Positions 16,220 through 24,355 of a stretch of 37,299 nucleotides of DNA are shown here, one piece after another. The notes under the pieces were generated by a model. The model was not told the origin of the DNA. It did no database searches and saw only the letters and a list, made by a program, of their open reading frames with translations. The DNA is taken from assembly GCA_024690485.1 (NCBI GenBank), contig JAILPB010000015.1:1-37299 (forward strand), read 5' to 3'. How positions within the stretch are numbered: the stretch's first letter is position 1; each line of letters opens with the position of its first letter. Origin of the DNA: Butyrivibrio sp. (GTDB lineage: Bacteria; Bacillota; Clostridia; Lachnospirales; Lachnospiraceae). The position numbers and the translations under genes are program-made.

Positions 16220-18049
16220 GTGAACTCAAAAAATAGATTTCCCACACAGGCTTCTATGATCATTTACTTTTTGAAGGGAAGCCTGAAATATTTTTTACTT
16301 GGTGTTTTGTTTTCAATGATGGTGGCATTTCTGGATATGATCAATCCTAAGATAATCCAGTATACAGTGGACTATCTTATTGATGATGCAGATTCCAGAA
16401 TGCCGTTTTATATGGAATTGATAATTCGTTTATCAGGAGGAAGAGAGCATATCAGAGGCCACCTCTATGTGATTGCGCTGATAGTTGCTTTTATAGCTTT
16501 TCTTTGCGCGGTTTTCAGATACTTAAATAAGCTTTTTAATTCAAAGGCTGCTGAAAAACTTATCAAAAGAATGAGAGATAAGCTCTTTGAACATATCATG
16601 AAGCTTCCTTTTGCATGGCATGGCCAGCATCATACAGGAGATATCATTCAGAGATGTACCTCTGACGTAGATACCATCAAGGTTTTCTTATCAGAGCAGC
16701 TCACATCGCTATTTAGAATAGTGATAATGATCGGCCTTGGAGTATATTTTATGCTTCAGATAGACCTCAAGCTTACGCTGGTCTCTGCAGCTTTTATACC
16801 TGTAATTGTTATGTACTCACTGTTTTTCCATAACAAGATAGGCTCAGCTTTCATGAAGGCTGACGTGGAGGAAGGAAAGCTCTCAGCAATCGCTCAGGAA
16901 AACCTTACCGGAGTCAGAGTCGTAAGAGCCTTTGGACGTGAGGTTTATGAGAGAGAAAGATTCGAGAAGAAGAACGATGAATACACGAATATGTGGATTC
17001 ATCTTATGAAGCTCTTGTCTGCATTCTGGACTTCAAACGATCTTATTTCAGGTTTTCAGGGTATGACAGTGGTCATCTACGGAACAGTGTTATGCGTTCA
17101 GGACGAGATAACCGTAGGCGAATTTATTGCCTTTGTGGCTTATAATGCCATGATCTCATGGCCTGTAAGGCTCCTTGGACGAGTTATATCCGAGATGAGT
17201 AAGGCAGGAGTTTCTGTAGACAGACTTAGGGACATCATGAATGCCGAGGCGGAAAAATATTCAGAGAGTACTGAAAAGCCGGATCTCTCTAAGGATATTT
17301 CCTTTAGAAACGTTAGCTTTTCCTATGAAAAGGACGGCATAGATATCCTAAAGAACGTAAGCTTTGACATTAAGGCGGGAAGTACCCTTGGCGTTCTTGG
17401 AGGAACAGGCTCAGGTAAATCTACCCTTATGTACCTTTTAGACAGGCTCTATGAGCTTCCAAACGACGCGGGACATATTTTCATAGGAGGCGTCGATATT
17501 AAGAACATCGACATGCATTACCTTAGAGAAAATATAGGTCTTGTATTGCAGGAGCCCTTCCTGTTTTCAAGGACACTTATGGAAAATATCGGGATAACCC
17601 AGAACAAGGCTGATATAAAGGACATTAAGAGGGCAGCAAAGATGGCATCTCTTGATGATACAATCGACAGCTTTGATGCAGGTTATGAGACCTTTGTCGG
17701 TGAGAGGGGTGTCACCCTTTCAGGTGGTCAGAAGCAGAGAACGGCTATTGCCCAGATGCTTGTGAAAAAGCCGCCAATCATGATCTTTGATGACTCATTG
17801 TCTGCAGTAGATACTGAGACTGATGCAAAGATCAGGGCTCAGCTTGATGGAAACCTGGCTGATTCCACAACAATAATCATTTCACACAGAATAACTACGC
17901 TTATGCATGCAGATCACATAATAGTTCTTAGTCACGGCGAACTAATTGAGGAAGGAAGCCACGAGGAACTATTAAAGAACGGCGGTCTGTATCGCAGAAT
18001 CTATGACATACAGATTCAGGGAGGAGGAGAAGACAATGAAGCAGAATGA
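16220..18049 (+). CDS. ABC exporter half-transporter, subunit 1 (degenerate ATPase site)
   Basis: The 609-residue protein has six transmembrane segments in the first 330 residues (type IV exporter fold) and a C-terminal ATPase domain: Walker A GGTGSGKST near 393-401, Q-loop VLQEPFLF, signature LSGGQKQR near 500-507, Walker B with FDDSLSAVD and switch His556 in ISHR. The residue after the Walker B Asp is Asp525 instead of the catalytic Glu, which is typical of one subunit of heterodimeric exporters of the BmrC/BmrD and TM287/288 type. The start is GTG behind AGGAG. It overlaps the second subunit gene. Substrate unknown: drugs, lipids or peptides are all possible for this family. Confidence 0.9.
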   Translation: MNSKNRFPTQASMIIYFLKGSLKYFLLGVLFSMMVAFLDMINPKIIQYTVDYLIDDADSRMPFYMELIIRLSGGREHIRGHLYVIALIVAFIAFLCAVFRYLNKLFNSKAAEKLIKRMRDKLFEHIMKLPFAWHGQHHTGDIIQRCTSDVDTIKVFLSEQLTSLFRIVIMIGLGVYFMLQIDLKLTLVSAAFIPVIVMYSLFFHNKIGSAFMKADVEEGKLSAIAQENLTGVRVVRAFGREVYERERFEKKNDEYTNMWIHLMKLLSAFWTSNDLISGFQGMTVVIYGTVLCVQDEITVGEFIAFVAYNAMISWPVRLLGRVISEMSKAGVSVDRLRDIMNAEAEKYSESTEKPDLSKDISFRNVSFSYEKDGIDILKNVSFDIKAGSTLGVLGGTGSGKSTLMYLLDRLYELPNDAGHIFIGGVDIKNIDMHYLRENIGLVLQEPFLFSRTLMENIGITQNKADIKDIKRAAKMASLDDTIDSFDAGYETFVGERGVTLSGGQKQRTAIAQMLVKKPPIMIFDDSLSAVDTETDAKIRAQLDGNLADSTTIIISHRITTLMHADHIIVLSHGELIEEGSHEELLKNGGLYRRIYDIQIQGGGEDNEAE

Positions 18050-19865
18050 TAATGAAAAACAGATAAAGCTTCCCCTGCTTGGAATACCAAAGCTTCTTCC
18101 TTATATAAAGAAGTACAGGGTAAAAATGATAATCATGATCTTACTTGGATCAATGGTTAGTATGGTTGACTCATTTGTTCCGCTTTTTAACAGATATGTG
18201 ATCAACAATTTTGTTGCAAGGAAAACCACTGAAGGACTTGCGATTTTTGGAATCGTATATGCGATGACACTTGTAGGAAAGCTGATCATGGACTTTACAA
18301 GTGCTTATATGTGCGGAGAAATCGAGATGTCCGTTGATAAGGACCTTAGAAATGCGGCATTTAACCACTTACAGGAACTTTCATTTTCATATTTTAATCA
18401 GAACAATGTAGGCTACATTCACGCCAGAGTAATGAGTGATACAGGAAAAATCGGTATGCTCTGCGCCTGGAGAATGATGGATATAGTCTGGAACGGCAGC
18501 TATATCATATTTGTTCTTATTGTAATGTTCATGGTAAATGTCAGACTTGCCCTCTACGTTGTAATGCTTGTGCCGATCGCAGTGATTATGGTCATTTATT
18601 TCCAGAAGCATCTTGTGGTATTAAACAGAAAGATAAGAGAGCTTAATTCCAGGATCACAAGTAATTTCAACGAGGGAATAACAGGCGCAAAGGCCATTAA
18701 GACACTGGTTGTAGAAGAAAAGATCGAAAATGATTTTAGGGAAGATACGGAGAAATACAGAAAAACAGCGGTTCATGCAACTCATTTCTCAGCCCTGTTT
18801 ACAGCTTCAGTAACTATGCTTTCATCCTGCGCCCTTGCCCTTGTCCTTTGGAGGGGCGGCATTATCACAATGCAGGGAGTTATTGAGATAGGAACCCTGT
18901 CAGTGTTCCTGTCATATGCCCTTGGTATTCTTGAGCCTATTCAGAATATTATCGTGACAATATCAGACCTCATTGCAGTGCAGGTAAATATTGAGAGATT
19001 TACAAGACTTCTTGAGACAGAATCAGACGTTGCAGATTCTTCTGAAGTAGTTGAAAAGTACGGCGATACTTTTAATCCCAAGAAGGAAAACTGGGAAGAA
19101 CTCATTGGAGATGTTGAATTTAAGGATGTTTCCTTCCATTATCCTGATGGAACTGAGTACGTTCTTGAACACTTTAACTTAAAAGTTCCTCAGGGTACAA
19201 ATGTTGCCATCGTAGGAGAGACGGGAGCAGGAAAATCAACCCTTGTAAACCTGGTATGCAGATTCTTTGAGCCTACAACAGGTCAGGTCTTAATTGATGG
19301 AAGAGATGCAAAGGAGCGTTCGCAGCTCTGGCTTCACAGCAATATAGGCTACGTGCTCCAGACGCCTCACCTGTTTTCCGGAAGCGTAAGAGATAACTTA
19401 AAATACGGTAATCCCAATGCTACGGATAAAGAAATATGGGATGCTCTTAAACTGGTTTCTGCTGACAAGATCGTGGAAAAGATGAGTGATGGCTTATCCA
19501 GTGACGTAGGTGAGGGCGGAGATGCCCTTTCCACAGGAGAAAAGCAGCTTCTTTCATTTGCAAGAGCAATACTTGCAGATCCTAAGATACTTGTTCTTGA
19601 TGAAGCTACTTCTTCTATAGATACTGTGACAGAGAAGGCAATTCAGGATGCAATATCTGTAGTGATAAAGGGTAGAACTTCCTTTATGATCGCTCACAGA
19701 CTTTCAACGGTAGTAGATGCTGATGTGATCCTTGTAGTAAGAGATGGCAAGATCATAGAGCGGGGAACCCACAAAGAACTTATGAAAAATAAGAACGGAT
19801 ACTACTATCACCTGTTCTCAAGGCAATATGAAGAAATGTCACTAAAATCAGTTGAAAATTTGTAA
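18036..19865 (+). CDS. ABC exporter half-transporter, subunit 2 (catalytic Glu present)
   Basis: The 609-residue partner has six membrane segments (about 20-320) and an ATPase domain with Walker A GETGAGKST (from about 394), Walker B followed by the catalytic Glu523 in VLDEATSSID and switch His in MIAHR. Its own signature is LSTGEKQ rather than LSGGQ. This complements subunit 1, which has LSGGQ and Asp in place of Glu, so one ATP site of the dimer is canonical and one degenerate. The ATG at 18036 follows GGGAGGAGGAG and lies 14 bases inside the upstream gene, so the two are translationally coupled; an earlier in-frame ATG at 18003 has no such site. A weak AT-rich region and the flagellin-like promoter follow. 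Confidence 0.9.
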   Translation: MKQNDNEKQIKLPLLGIPKLLPYIKKYRVKMIIMILLGSMVSMVDSFVPLFNRYVINNFVARKTTEGLAIFGIVYAMTLVGKLIMDFTSAYMCGEIEMSVDKDLRNAAFNHLQELSFSYFNQNNVGYIHARVMSDTGKIGMLCAWRMMDIVWNGSYIIFVLIVMFMVNVRLALYVVMLVPIAVIMVIYFQKHLVVLNRKIRELNSRITSNFNEGITGAKAIKTLVVEEKIENDFREDTEKYRKTAVHATHFSALFTASVTMLSSCALALVLWRGGIITMQGVIEIGTLSVFLSYALGILEPIQNIIVTISDLIAVQVNIERFTRLLETESDVADSSEVVEKYGDTFNPKKENWEELIGDVEFKDVSFHYPDGTEYVLEHFNLKVPQGTNVAIVGETGAGKSTLVNLVCRFFEPTTGQVLIDGRDAKERSQLWLHSNIGYVLQTPHLFSGSVRDNLKYGNPNATDKEIWDALKLVSADKIVEKMSDGLSSDVGEGGDALSTGEKQLLSFARAILADPKILVLDEATSSIDTVTEKAIQDAISVVIKGRTSFMIAHRLSTVVDADVILVVRDGKIIERGTHKELMKNKNGYYYHLFSRQYEEMSLKSVENL

Positions 19866-19886
19866 ATAATCACAAAAATAAAACTA

Positions 19887-19915
19887 TTTACAAAAACGTC
19901 AAAAAATGTTATTAT
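19887..19915 (+). promoter_or_regulatory. Sigma-A promoter of the flagellin-like gene
   Basis: TTTACA (19887-19892) and TATTAT (19910-19915) are separated by 17 bases. The predicted start of transcription near 19922 gives a leader of about 157 bases. No sigma-28-type sequence is seen, which is unusual for a flagellin gene. Confidence 0.6.
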
Positions 19916-19921
19916 CATTCT

Positions 19922-20078
19922 TAACTATAGGATATTCTGCCCTAAGTGCAGAATTTATGGAAGGATCCAAAAGGACAGGTAAATACCTTATTCAGCAGCT
20001 TTAGTGAGTGGGGACTTATGACGGGCTGCGGCGCCAAACGGATTTATCCTTGTTTCATGGAGGAAGAAAGGAGCGCTT
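19922..20078 (+). promoter_or_regulatory. Structured 5' leader of the flagellin-like mRNA
   Basis: The leader contains several inverted repeats: ATTCTGC/GCAGAAT (19934-19954), GGTA/TACC, GCAGC/GCTGC around a GTGGGGAC loop region, and GGAT/ATCC. GGA triplets recur (ATGGAAGGATCC, AAAGGACAGG, GGAGGAAGAAAGGAG), some near hairpins, as at CsrA-regulated flagellin leaders in other Firmicutes. I could not fit it to a c-di-GMP riboswitch. Its regulation is therefore inferred only from length and structure. Confidence 0.4.
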
Positions 20079-20741
20079 ATGATAGGTGGTGTAAGTAATA
20101 ATAGTTATCGTAACTATTCATCCTATGGCAAGATTGCCAGCGGTAACAAATTACCTACAGCCGCAGATGGTGCTGCCGAGCTGGCCATTAGCCAAAAGCT
20201 TGAGAAGGAGCAGAGAACTGCCGGAGTCTACCAGCGTAATGGTAGAGATAACGTATCTCAGCTTAACATCAGGGATGGCGTACTAGACGGAGTTACCGAT
20301 TATCTGCAGGATATTCGTGAGAATGCTGTCTATGCACAGAACGGCACCCTTTCAGCAGGAGAGAAGGGCGATATCGCCAATGCAAGCTCTCAGCTTATGA
20401 AGGGTATCGGACAACAGCTTAGTTCTCAACAGATGTCAGCACTTGGTCTTGATAAGATGGATTTGAGTGATATTGATTCCATTGACCAGGCTATTCAGAA
20501 CGTAAACAATGCAAGAGGTTCTGTGGGTGCTGTAACCAACGGATTTGAGCACAACATCAGCTACAATTCCGTTGCAAGAGAGAATCTTTTAAGTGCACAG
20601 AGCAGTATTGCTGATACTGATGTAGCTCAGGAGATTACAGAGCTTAAGAAGAATCAGACACTGGATGCATACCGCAACCAGATGCAGAAAAAGCAGATGG
20701 ATGATGAGGCTAACAAAAATAATATAAGCTACATGCTTTAA
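20079..20741 (+). CDS. Short flagellin-like protein (orphan)
   Basis: The 220-residue protein has the conserved N-terminal flagellin coiled region (IASGNKLPTAADGAAELAISQKLEKEQRT, then NVSQLNIRDGVLDGVTDYLQDIRENAV) and a C-terminal flagellin region (NARGSVGAVTNGFEHNISYNSVARENLLSAQSSIADTDVAQEI). Only about 45 residues separate the two, so there is no exposed variable domain. The N-terminus MIGGVSNNSYRNYSSYGK does not match the usual MxINHNxxA start, and the C-terminus NNISYML differs from the LL(Q/G) ending that packs in the filament core. No flagellar genes adjoin. It could be a minor filament or junction protein, or a protein with another role that uses the flagellin fold. AAAGGAG precedes the start. 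Confidence 0.8.
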   Translation: MIGGVSNNSYRNYSSYGKIASGNKLPTAADGAAELAISQKLEKEQRTAGVYQRNGRDNVSQLNIRDGVLDGVTDYLQDIRENAVYAQNGTLSAGEKGDIANASSQLMKGIGQQLSSQQMSALGLDKMDLSDIDSIDQAIQNVNNARGSVGAVTNGFEHNISYNSVARENLLSAQSSIADTDVAQEITELKKNQTLDAYRNQMQKKQMDDEANKNNISYML

Positions 20742-20747
20742 TTATCT

Positions 20748-21821
20748 TTAATCAGCCGGGAAACCATCTGAAGAGACAATTTCATAGTCGTCTTTAATGA
20801 ATAAGACAAATGTATCAGGGATGGAGTCTATAAGCTCCATCCCTTTTTCTGTGCCAAGTGACATGCAGATAGTGGACAGAGCATCTCCGTCGAGAGAGCT
20901 TTCTGAAACTATGGTAGCGCTAAGGAGGTCATTAGTGGTGGGAAAACCTGTTTTTGTATCTAAAATATGATGATAGATTCTGCCGTCTTTTTCAAAATAT
21001 CTGTCGTAGATTCCGCTTGTGACAACGGATTTATCTGATAAAGACAAGGTTTTAACAGCCTCTGCGGATCCTCCGAAGGGCTTCTGGATACCTACGTTAA
21101 TGGAAGAGCCGTCAGGCTTATTCCCCACAAGAAGGACATTTCCTCCAAGATTTATGATTCCGCTTTTTATGCCCCGCTTGGCAAAATGTTCCTTTATTTT
21201 ATCTGCAATAAAGCCTTTGGCAATCCCTCCAAGGTCAATCATAGCCTCAGGGTCAGATAAGCTCACATAGTAGCCGTCTGGCTTTTTTTCGAGATTAATG
21301 TTTCTGTAATCAACATGCTCTAAAGCAGAAGATAGTTCTGGCGCAGAAGGGAGATTTTTATCAGAATCTGCCTGGAAATCCCAAAGCTCGGTGACGGTTC
21401 CGATAGTGGGATCGAAAACGCCTCCTGAAAGCTCTGCGTAGTAGATGGCTTTTTCAAGGACAAAAGCTGTGTCATCGTCAATCTTTACTTCAGATCCGGC
21501 TGCGTGATTAATGTTATAAACATCGCTTCCTTCCCTTGTCTTACTAAGGAGGGATTCATAGTGATTAAGCAGATCGTCGCACTCATTTAAAAAAGAAGCG
21601 CATCTTTCCTGTGCTTTTTTATTTCTTGATATAAAGGAATCTGATTTGTCATAGAAATCTGAATCGTAAGCTACGATGGAAGTAAAGGTGTCTAAATGAA
21701 AACCGTTTACTTCACAGGATGAAAGCTTATCCTGCCCGCATCCTGCATAGAATGGGGCAGTGATAAGAATAAGTGACAAAAAGAAAAGAGTTTTTATACC
21801 GGATAATCTGGTTGAAGTCAT
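20748..21821 (-). CDS. apbE: FAD:protein FMN transferase (ApbE lipoprotein)
   Basis: The enzyme covalently attaches FMN from FAD to Thr or Ser of extracytoplasmic redox proteins such as Rnf or Nqr subunits. The 357-residue protein has a lipoprotein signal with lipobox YAGC (Cys28) and the ApbE domain: GGVFDPTIGTVTELW, MIDLGGIAKGFIADK, GIINLGGNVLLVG, HHILDTKTGFP and the metal-binding DGDALSTICMSLG. Its start codon overlaps the stop of the upstream AP2 gene (TAATG), so translation is coupled. It is convergent with the flagellin-like gene with only six bases between stop codons. No flavoprotein target lies in this window. Confidence 0.92.
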   Translation of the reverse strand: MTSTRLSGIKTLFFLSLILITAPFYAGCGQDKLSSCEVNGFHLDTFTSIVAYDSDFYDKSDSFISRNKKAQERCASFLNECDDLLNHYESLLSKTREGSDVYNINHAAGSEVKIDDDTAFVLEKAIYYAELSGGVFDPTIGTVTELWDFQADSDKNLPSAPELSSALEHVDYRNINLEKKPDGYYVSLSDPEAMIDLGGIAKGFIADKIKEHFAKRGIKSGIINLGGNVLLVGNKPDGSSINVGIQKPFGGSAEAVKTLSLSDKSVVTSGIYDRYFEKDGRIYHHILDTKTGFPTTNDLLSATIVSESSLDGDALSTICMSLGTEKGMELIDSIPDTFVLFIKDDYEIVSSDGFPAD

Positions 21822-22618
21822 TAGTTTGCCTTTTGTTTTAGTATTTTTGGAGATATTTTTACACTCATGTAGATATCGGCATATTGGGAAGCGGTCAGCT
21901 CCTCTATATAGTTTTGCATATAGTTTTTCTCAATGCCGTTTTTCTTAAGGACGTCAGCGGCCTTGTTGTAGGCGATGGCTGCTTCGTTCTCTGTATTATA
22001 CTTTCCTATTACAAAGTCGCCTTTAATATGAATGATCGCTTTATATTTTAGGAATCCTCGCTCAGCGTATTGTCTTACGCCGTAGTATCTGTTTAGAATC
22101 TCTATATTTTCATAGCGAAGATCGCTGGAGTTACCATTTAAAAATCTGTAATCCCGTCCCTCAACTGCATAGCTTTTGATGCCGTATCTGGACAAAATAC
22201 TTATCTGAGAGCCGTAGTCCGCCACAAACAAATGAGATCCCCTCTGCATTATCTTGTGGGATGAATAGTAGAAGAGATCATCAATGTCGAAGATCAGAGT
22301 CTGCTGCGGAGACAGATAGTATATAAAGAACTTTTTTTCAAGATAAATGGGCGTGGGAATATAAAGCCCCTTATCTCTGTAATTTACAAGGACAACGCAC
22401 TTTTCAAAGGGAAGAGTCTGGTTTGATCTGTAGGAATCAAGGGTCCATTCCTTGTTTTCCAGAATCTTCTGAGCCTGCTCGTAGGCCTTTCCTGCGGCCC
22501 TGGCAGTTGAAAAAGAACCAAGCGCTATGTGCTTTCCTTTGTAGGTGATGGAAGCGCGATAGGACCTGGTACCGTCCTTGAGTTTTGTCTCGTATACACC
22601 GGTCAGATTACTTGCCAT
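21821..22618 (-). CDS. Protein with two AP2-like domains and an HNH-like middle remnant
   Basis: The 265-residue protein has an N-terminal AP2-like unit (about 5-52: LTGVYETKLKDGTRSYRASITYKGKHIALGSF... then AAGKAYEQA, here shown only in part) and a second at about 179-226 (YYGVRQYAERGF, YKAIIHIKGDFVIGKY, AAIAYNKAADVL). Between them, residues 155-176 (GRDYRFLNGNSSDLRYENI) resemble the end of an HNH homing-endonuclease core (DGNxxDNRxxNL), but the catalytic histidines are not evident. AP2 domains bind DNA in bacterial and phage homing endonucleases and in plant regulators. The protein is probably DNA-binding and may be a domesticated descendant of a homing enzyme. AGGGGG precedes the start; apbE is coupled downstream. 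Confidence 0.65.
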   Translation of the reverse strand: MASNLTGVYETKLKDGTRSYRASITYKGKHIALGSFSTARAAGKAYEQAQKILENKEWTLDSYRSNQTLPFEKCVVLVNYRDKGLYIPTPIYLEKKFFIYYLSPQQTLIFDIDDLFYYSSHKIMQRGSHLFVADYGSQISILSRYGIKSYAVEGRDYRFLNGNSSDLRYENIEILNRYYGVRQYAERGFLKYKAIIHIKGDFVIGKYNTENEAAIAYNKAADVLKKNGIEKNYMQNYIEELTASQYADIYMSVKISPKILKQKAN

Positions 22619-22835
22619 TTCAGTTTCCCCCTCTGTCAGCTGAAAAAGGTCATGTATTTTAACTCATTATGTGGTATACTTTTTACTCAAAGTATGTTCT
22701 TTTCAGATGCGAATGAATCTCAAAATGAATTATTATTCAGAGATACATTCAAATCGACTCATTTGTGAAAAGTCTTCTTTTACCTATTTTATCATATTAA
22801 ACTTATATCAAACAATAAAAACGGAGGATTACGGC

Positions 22836-24326
22836 GTGGCAGAGATTTTGTATTCAAGTACCAGAGGAGATAAGAGTAAGGTGACTGCTTCACAGGCGAT
22901 TCTTAAGGGGCTTGCAGCAGATGGAGGTTTATTTGTACCTGATCATATTCCCCATTTAGACAAGACACTTTCAGAGCTTAAGGAGATGAGCTATCAGGAT
23001 ACAGCTTATGAAGTAATGAAGCTATTACTCACTGATTTTACCGAAGAGGAGCTGCGTTATTGTATAGACCATGCTTACGATTCAAAGTTTGATACAGAGG
23101 TAATTGCACCTATGACAGAGGCTGACGGGGCTTTTTATCTTGAACTGTATCACGGAAAAACCATAGCTTTTAAAGATATGGCGCTTTCGATCCTCCCTTA
23201 TCTCATGACTACAGCAGCTAAGAAGAATAACATAAAGAACGATATCGTTATTCTTACAGCTACCAGCGGAGATACCGGAAAAGCCGCACTTGCAGGCTTT
23301 GCAGATGTACCCGGAACCAAGATTGTTGTATTTTATCCCAAGCACGGCGTATCACCTATCCAGGAGCGCCAGATGGTTACTCAGGAGGGAGACAACACCT
23401 GCGTTATCGGAATCGAAGGAAACTTTGACGATGCACAGACGGGAGTTAAGAAGATCTTCACAGATCCTGAATTTGCCAGGGAGCTTGATGAAAAGGGATT
23501 CCAGTTCTCATCAGCAAACTCAATTAACATCGGACGTCTGATTCCTCAGATTGTTTACTACGTTTACGCATATACAAGACTTCTTAAGGAGGGCAGAATT
23601 GCTGATGGCGATGAGATAAATGTAGTTGTTCCCACAGGTAACTTTGGTAATATCCTTGCTTCATACTATGCAGCAAAGATGGGACTTCCAATAAAAACCT
23701 TTATCTGCGCTTCAAACTCCAATAAAGTTTTATATGATTTCTTTGGAACAGGAACATACGACAGAAACCGTGATTTTGTACTTACAAGCTCACCTTCAAT
23801 GGATATCCTTATCTCATCAAACCTTGAGAGACTTATCTATCACATTGCAGGTGATAACGCTGAGGTAGACGCTTCTTATATGAAGAAGCTCACTGAGGAA
23901 GGAAAATACGAAATCACTCCGCAGATGAGAGAAGCTCTTAAGTGCTTCTACGGCGGATTTGCAACAGAGGAAGCTACAGCAGCTGCAATCAAGGACCTTT
24001 TCGAGAGCACAGGATATCTCATTGACACACATACAGCTGTCGCTTCTAGTGTATACTCAGATTATGTTAAAAAGACAGGGGATAAGACTGTTACAGTTAT
24101 TGCTTCAACAGCAAGCCCCTACAAGTTTACAAGAAGCGTAATGCAGGCACTTGGTAAGGATGATGCAAATGCAGATGACTTCCAGCTTGCTGATAAGCTC
24201 TCAGAGATTTCTAAGGTTGAGATTCCTGAAGCAGTTACATCAATTCGCGATGCGAAGATCAGACACGACAAGGTTGTCGCTAAGGATGCACTTGCAGATG
24301 CAGTAAGGAGTTTTCTTTACAAATAA
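22836..24326 (+). CDS. thrC: Threonine synthase
   Basis: The enzyme converts O-phosphohomoserine to L-threonine with PLP. The 496-residue protein matches the longer ThrC type, beginning MAEILYSSTRGDKSKVTASQAILKGLAADGGLFVP. The PLP lysine is K113 in HGKTIAFKDMAL, followed by LTATSGDTGKAALAGFAD (phosphate-binding loop) and VPTGNFGNILASYYAAKMG. GTG at 22836 is the start because GGAGG lies eight bases upstream and the N-terminus then matches the family; an in-frame start at 22671 would add 55 unrelated residues. It is divergent from the AP2 gene, and 22619-22835 should hold both promoters, though I cannot fix them. Citrate synthase follows after 29 bases and may be co-transcribed. Confidence 0.95.
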   Translation: MAEILYSSTRGDKSKVTASQAILKGLAADGGLFVPDHIPHLDKTLSELKEMSYQDTAYEVMKLLLTDFTEEELRYCIDHAYDSKFDTEVIAPMTEADGAFYLELYHGKTIAFKDMALSILPYLMTTAAKKNNIKNDIVILTATSGDTGKAALAGFADVPGTKIVVFYPKHGVSPIQERQMVTQEGDNTCVIGIEGNFDDAQTGVKKIFTDPEFARELDEKGFQFSSANSINIGRLIPQIVYYVYAYTRLLKEGRIADGDEINVVVPTGNFGNILASYYAAKMGLPIKTFICASNSNKVLYDFFGTGTYDRNRDFVLTSSPSMDILISSNLERLIYHIAGDNAEVDASYMKKLTEEGKYEITPQMREALKCFYGGFATEEATAAAIKDLFESTGYLIDTHTAVASSVYSDYVKKTGDKTVTVIASTASPYKFTRSVMQALGKDDANADDFQLADKLSEISKVEIPEAVTSIRDAKIRHDKVVAKDALADAVRSFLYK

Positions 24327-24355
24327 CACAACAGATGTTGAGGAAAGGGGTATGA

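Noticed and set aside
19922-20078. c-di-GMP riboswitch before the flagellin-like gene
   Set aside because: The conserved GCAAACC and CGCAAAGCC-type segments of class I and the class II pseudoknot core are not seen.
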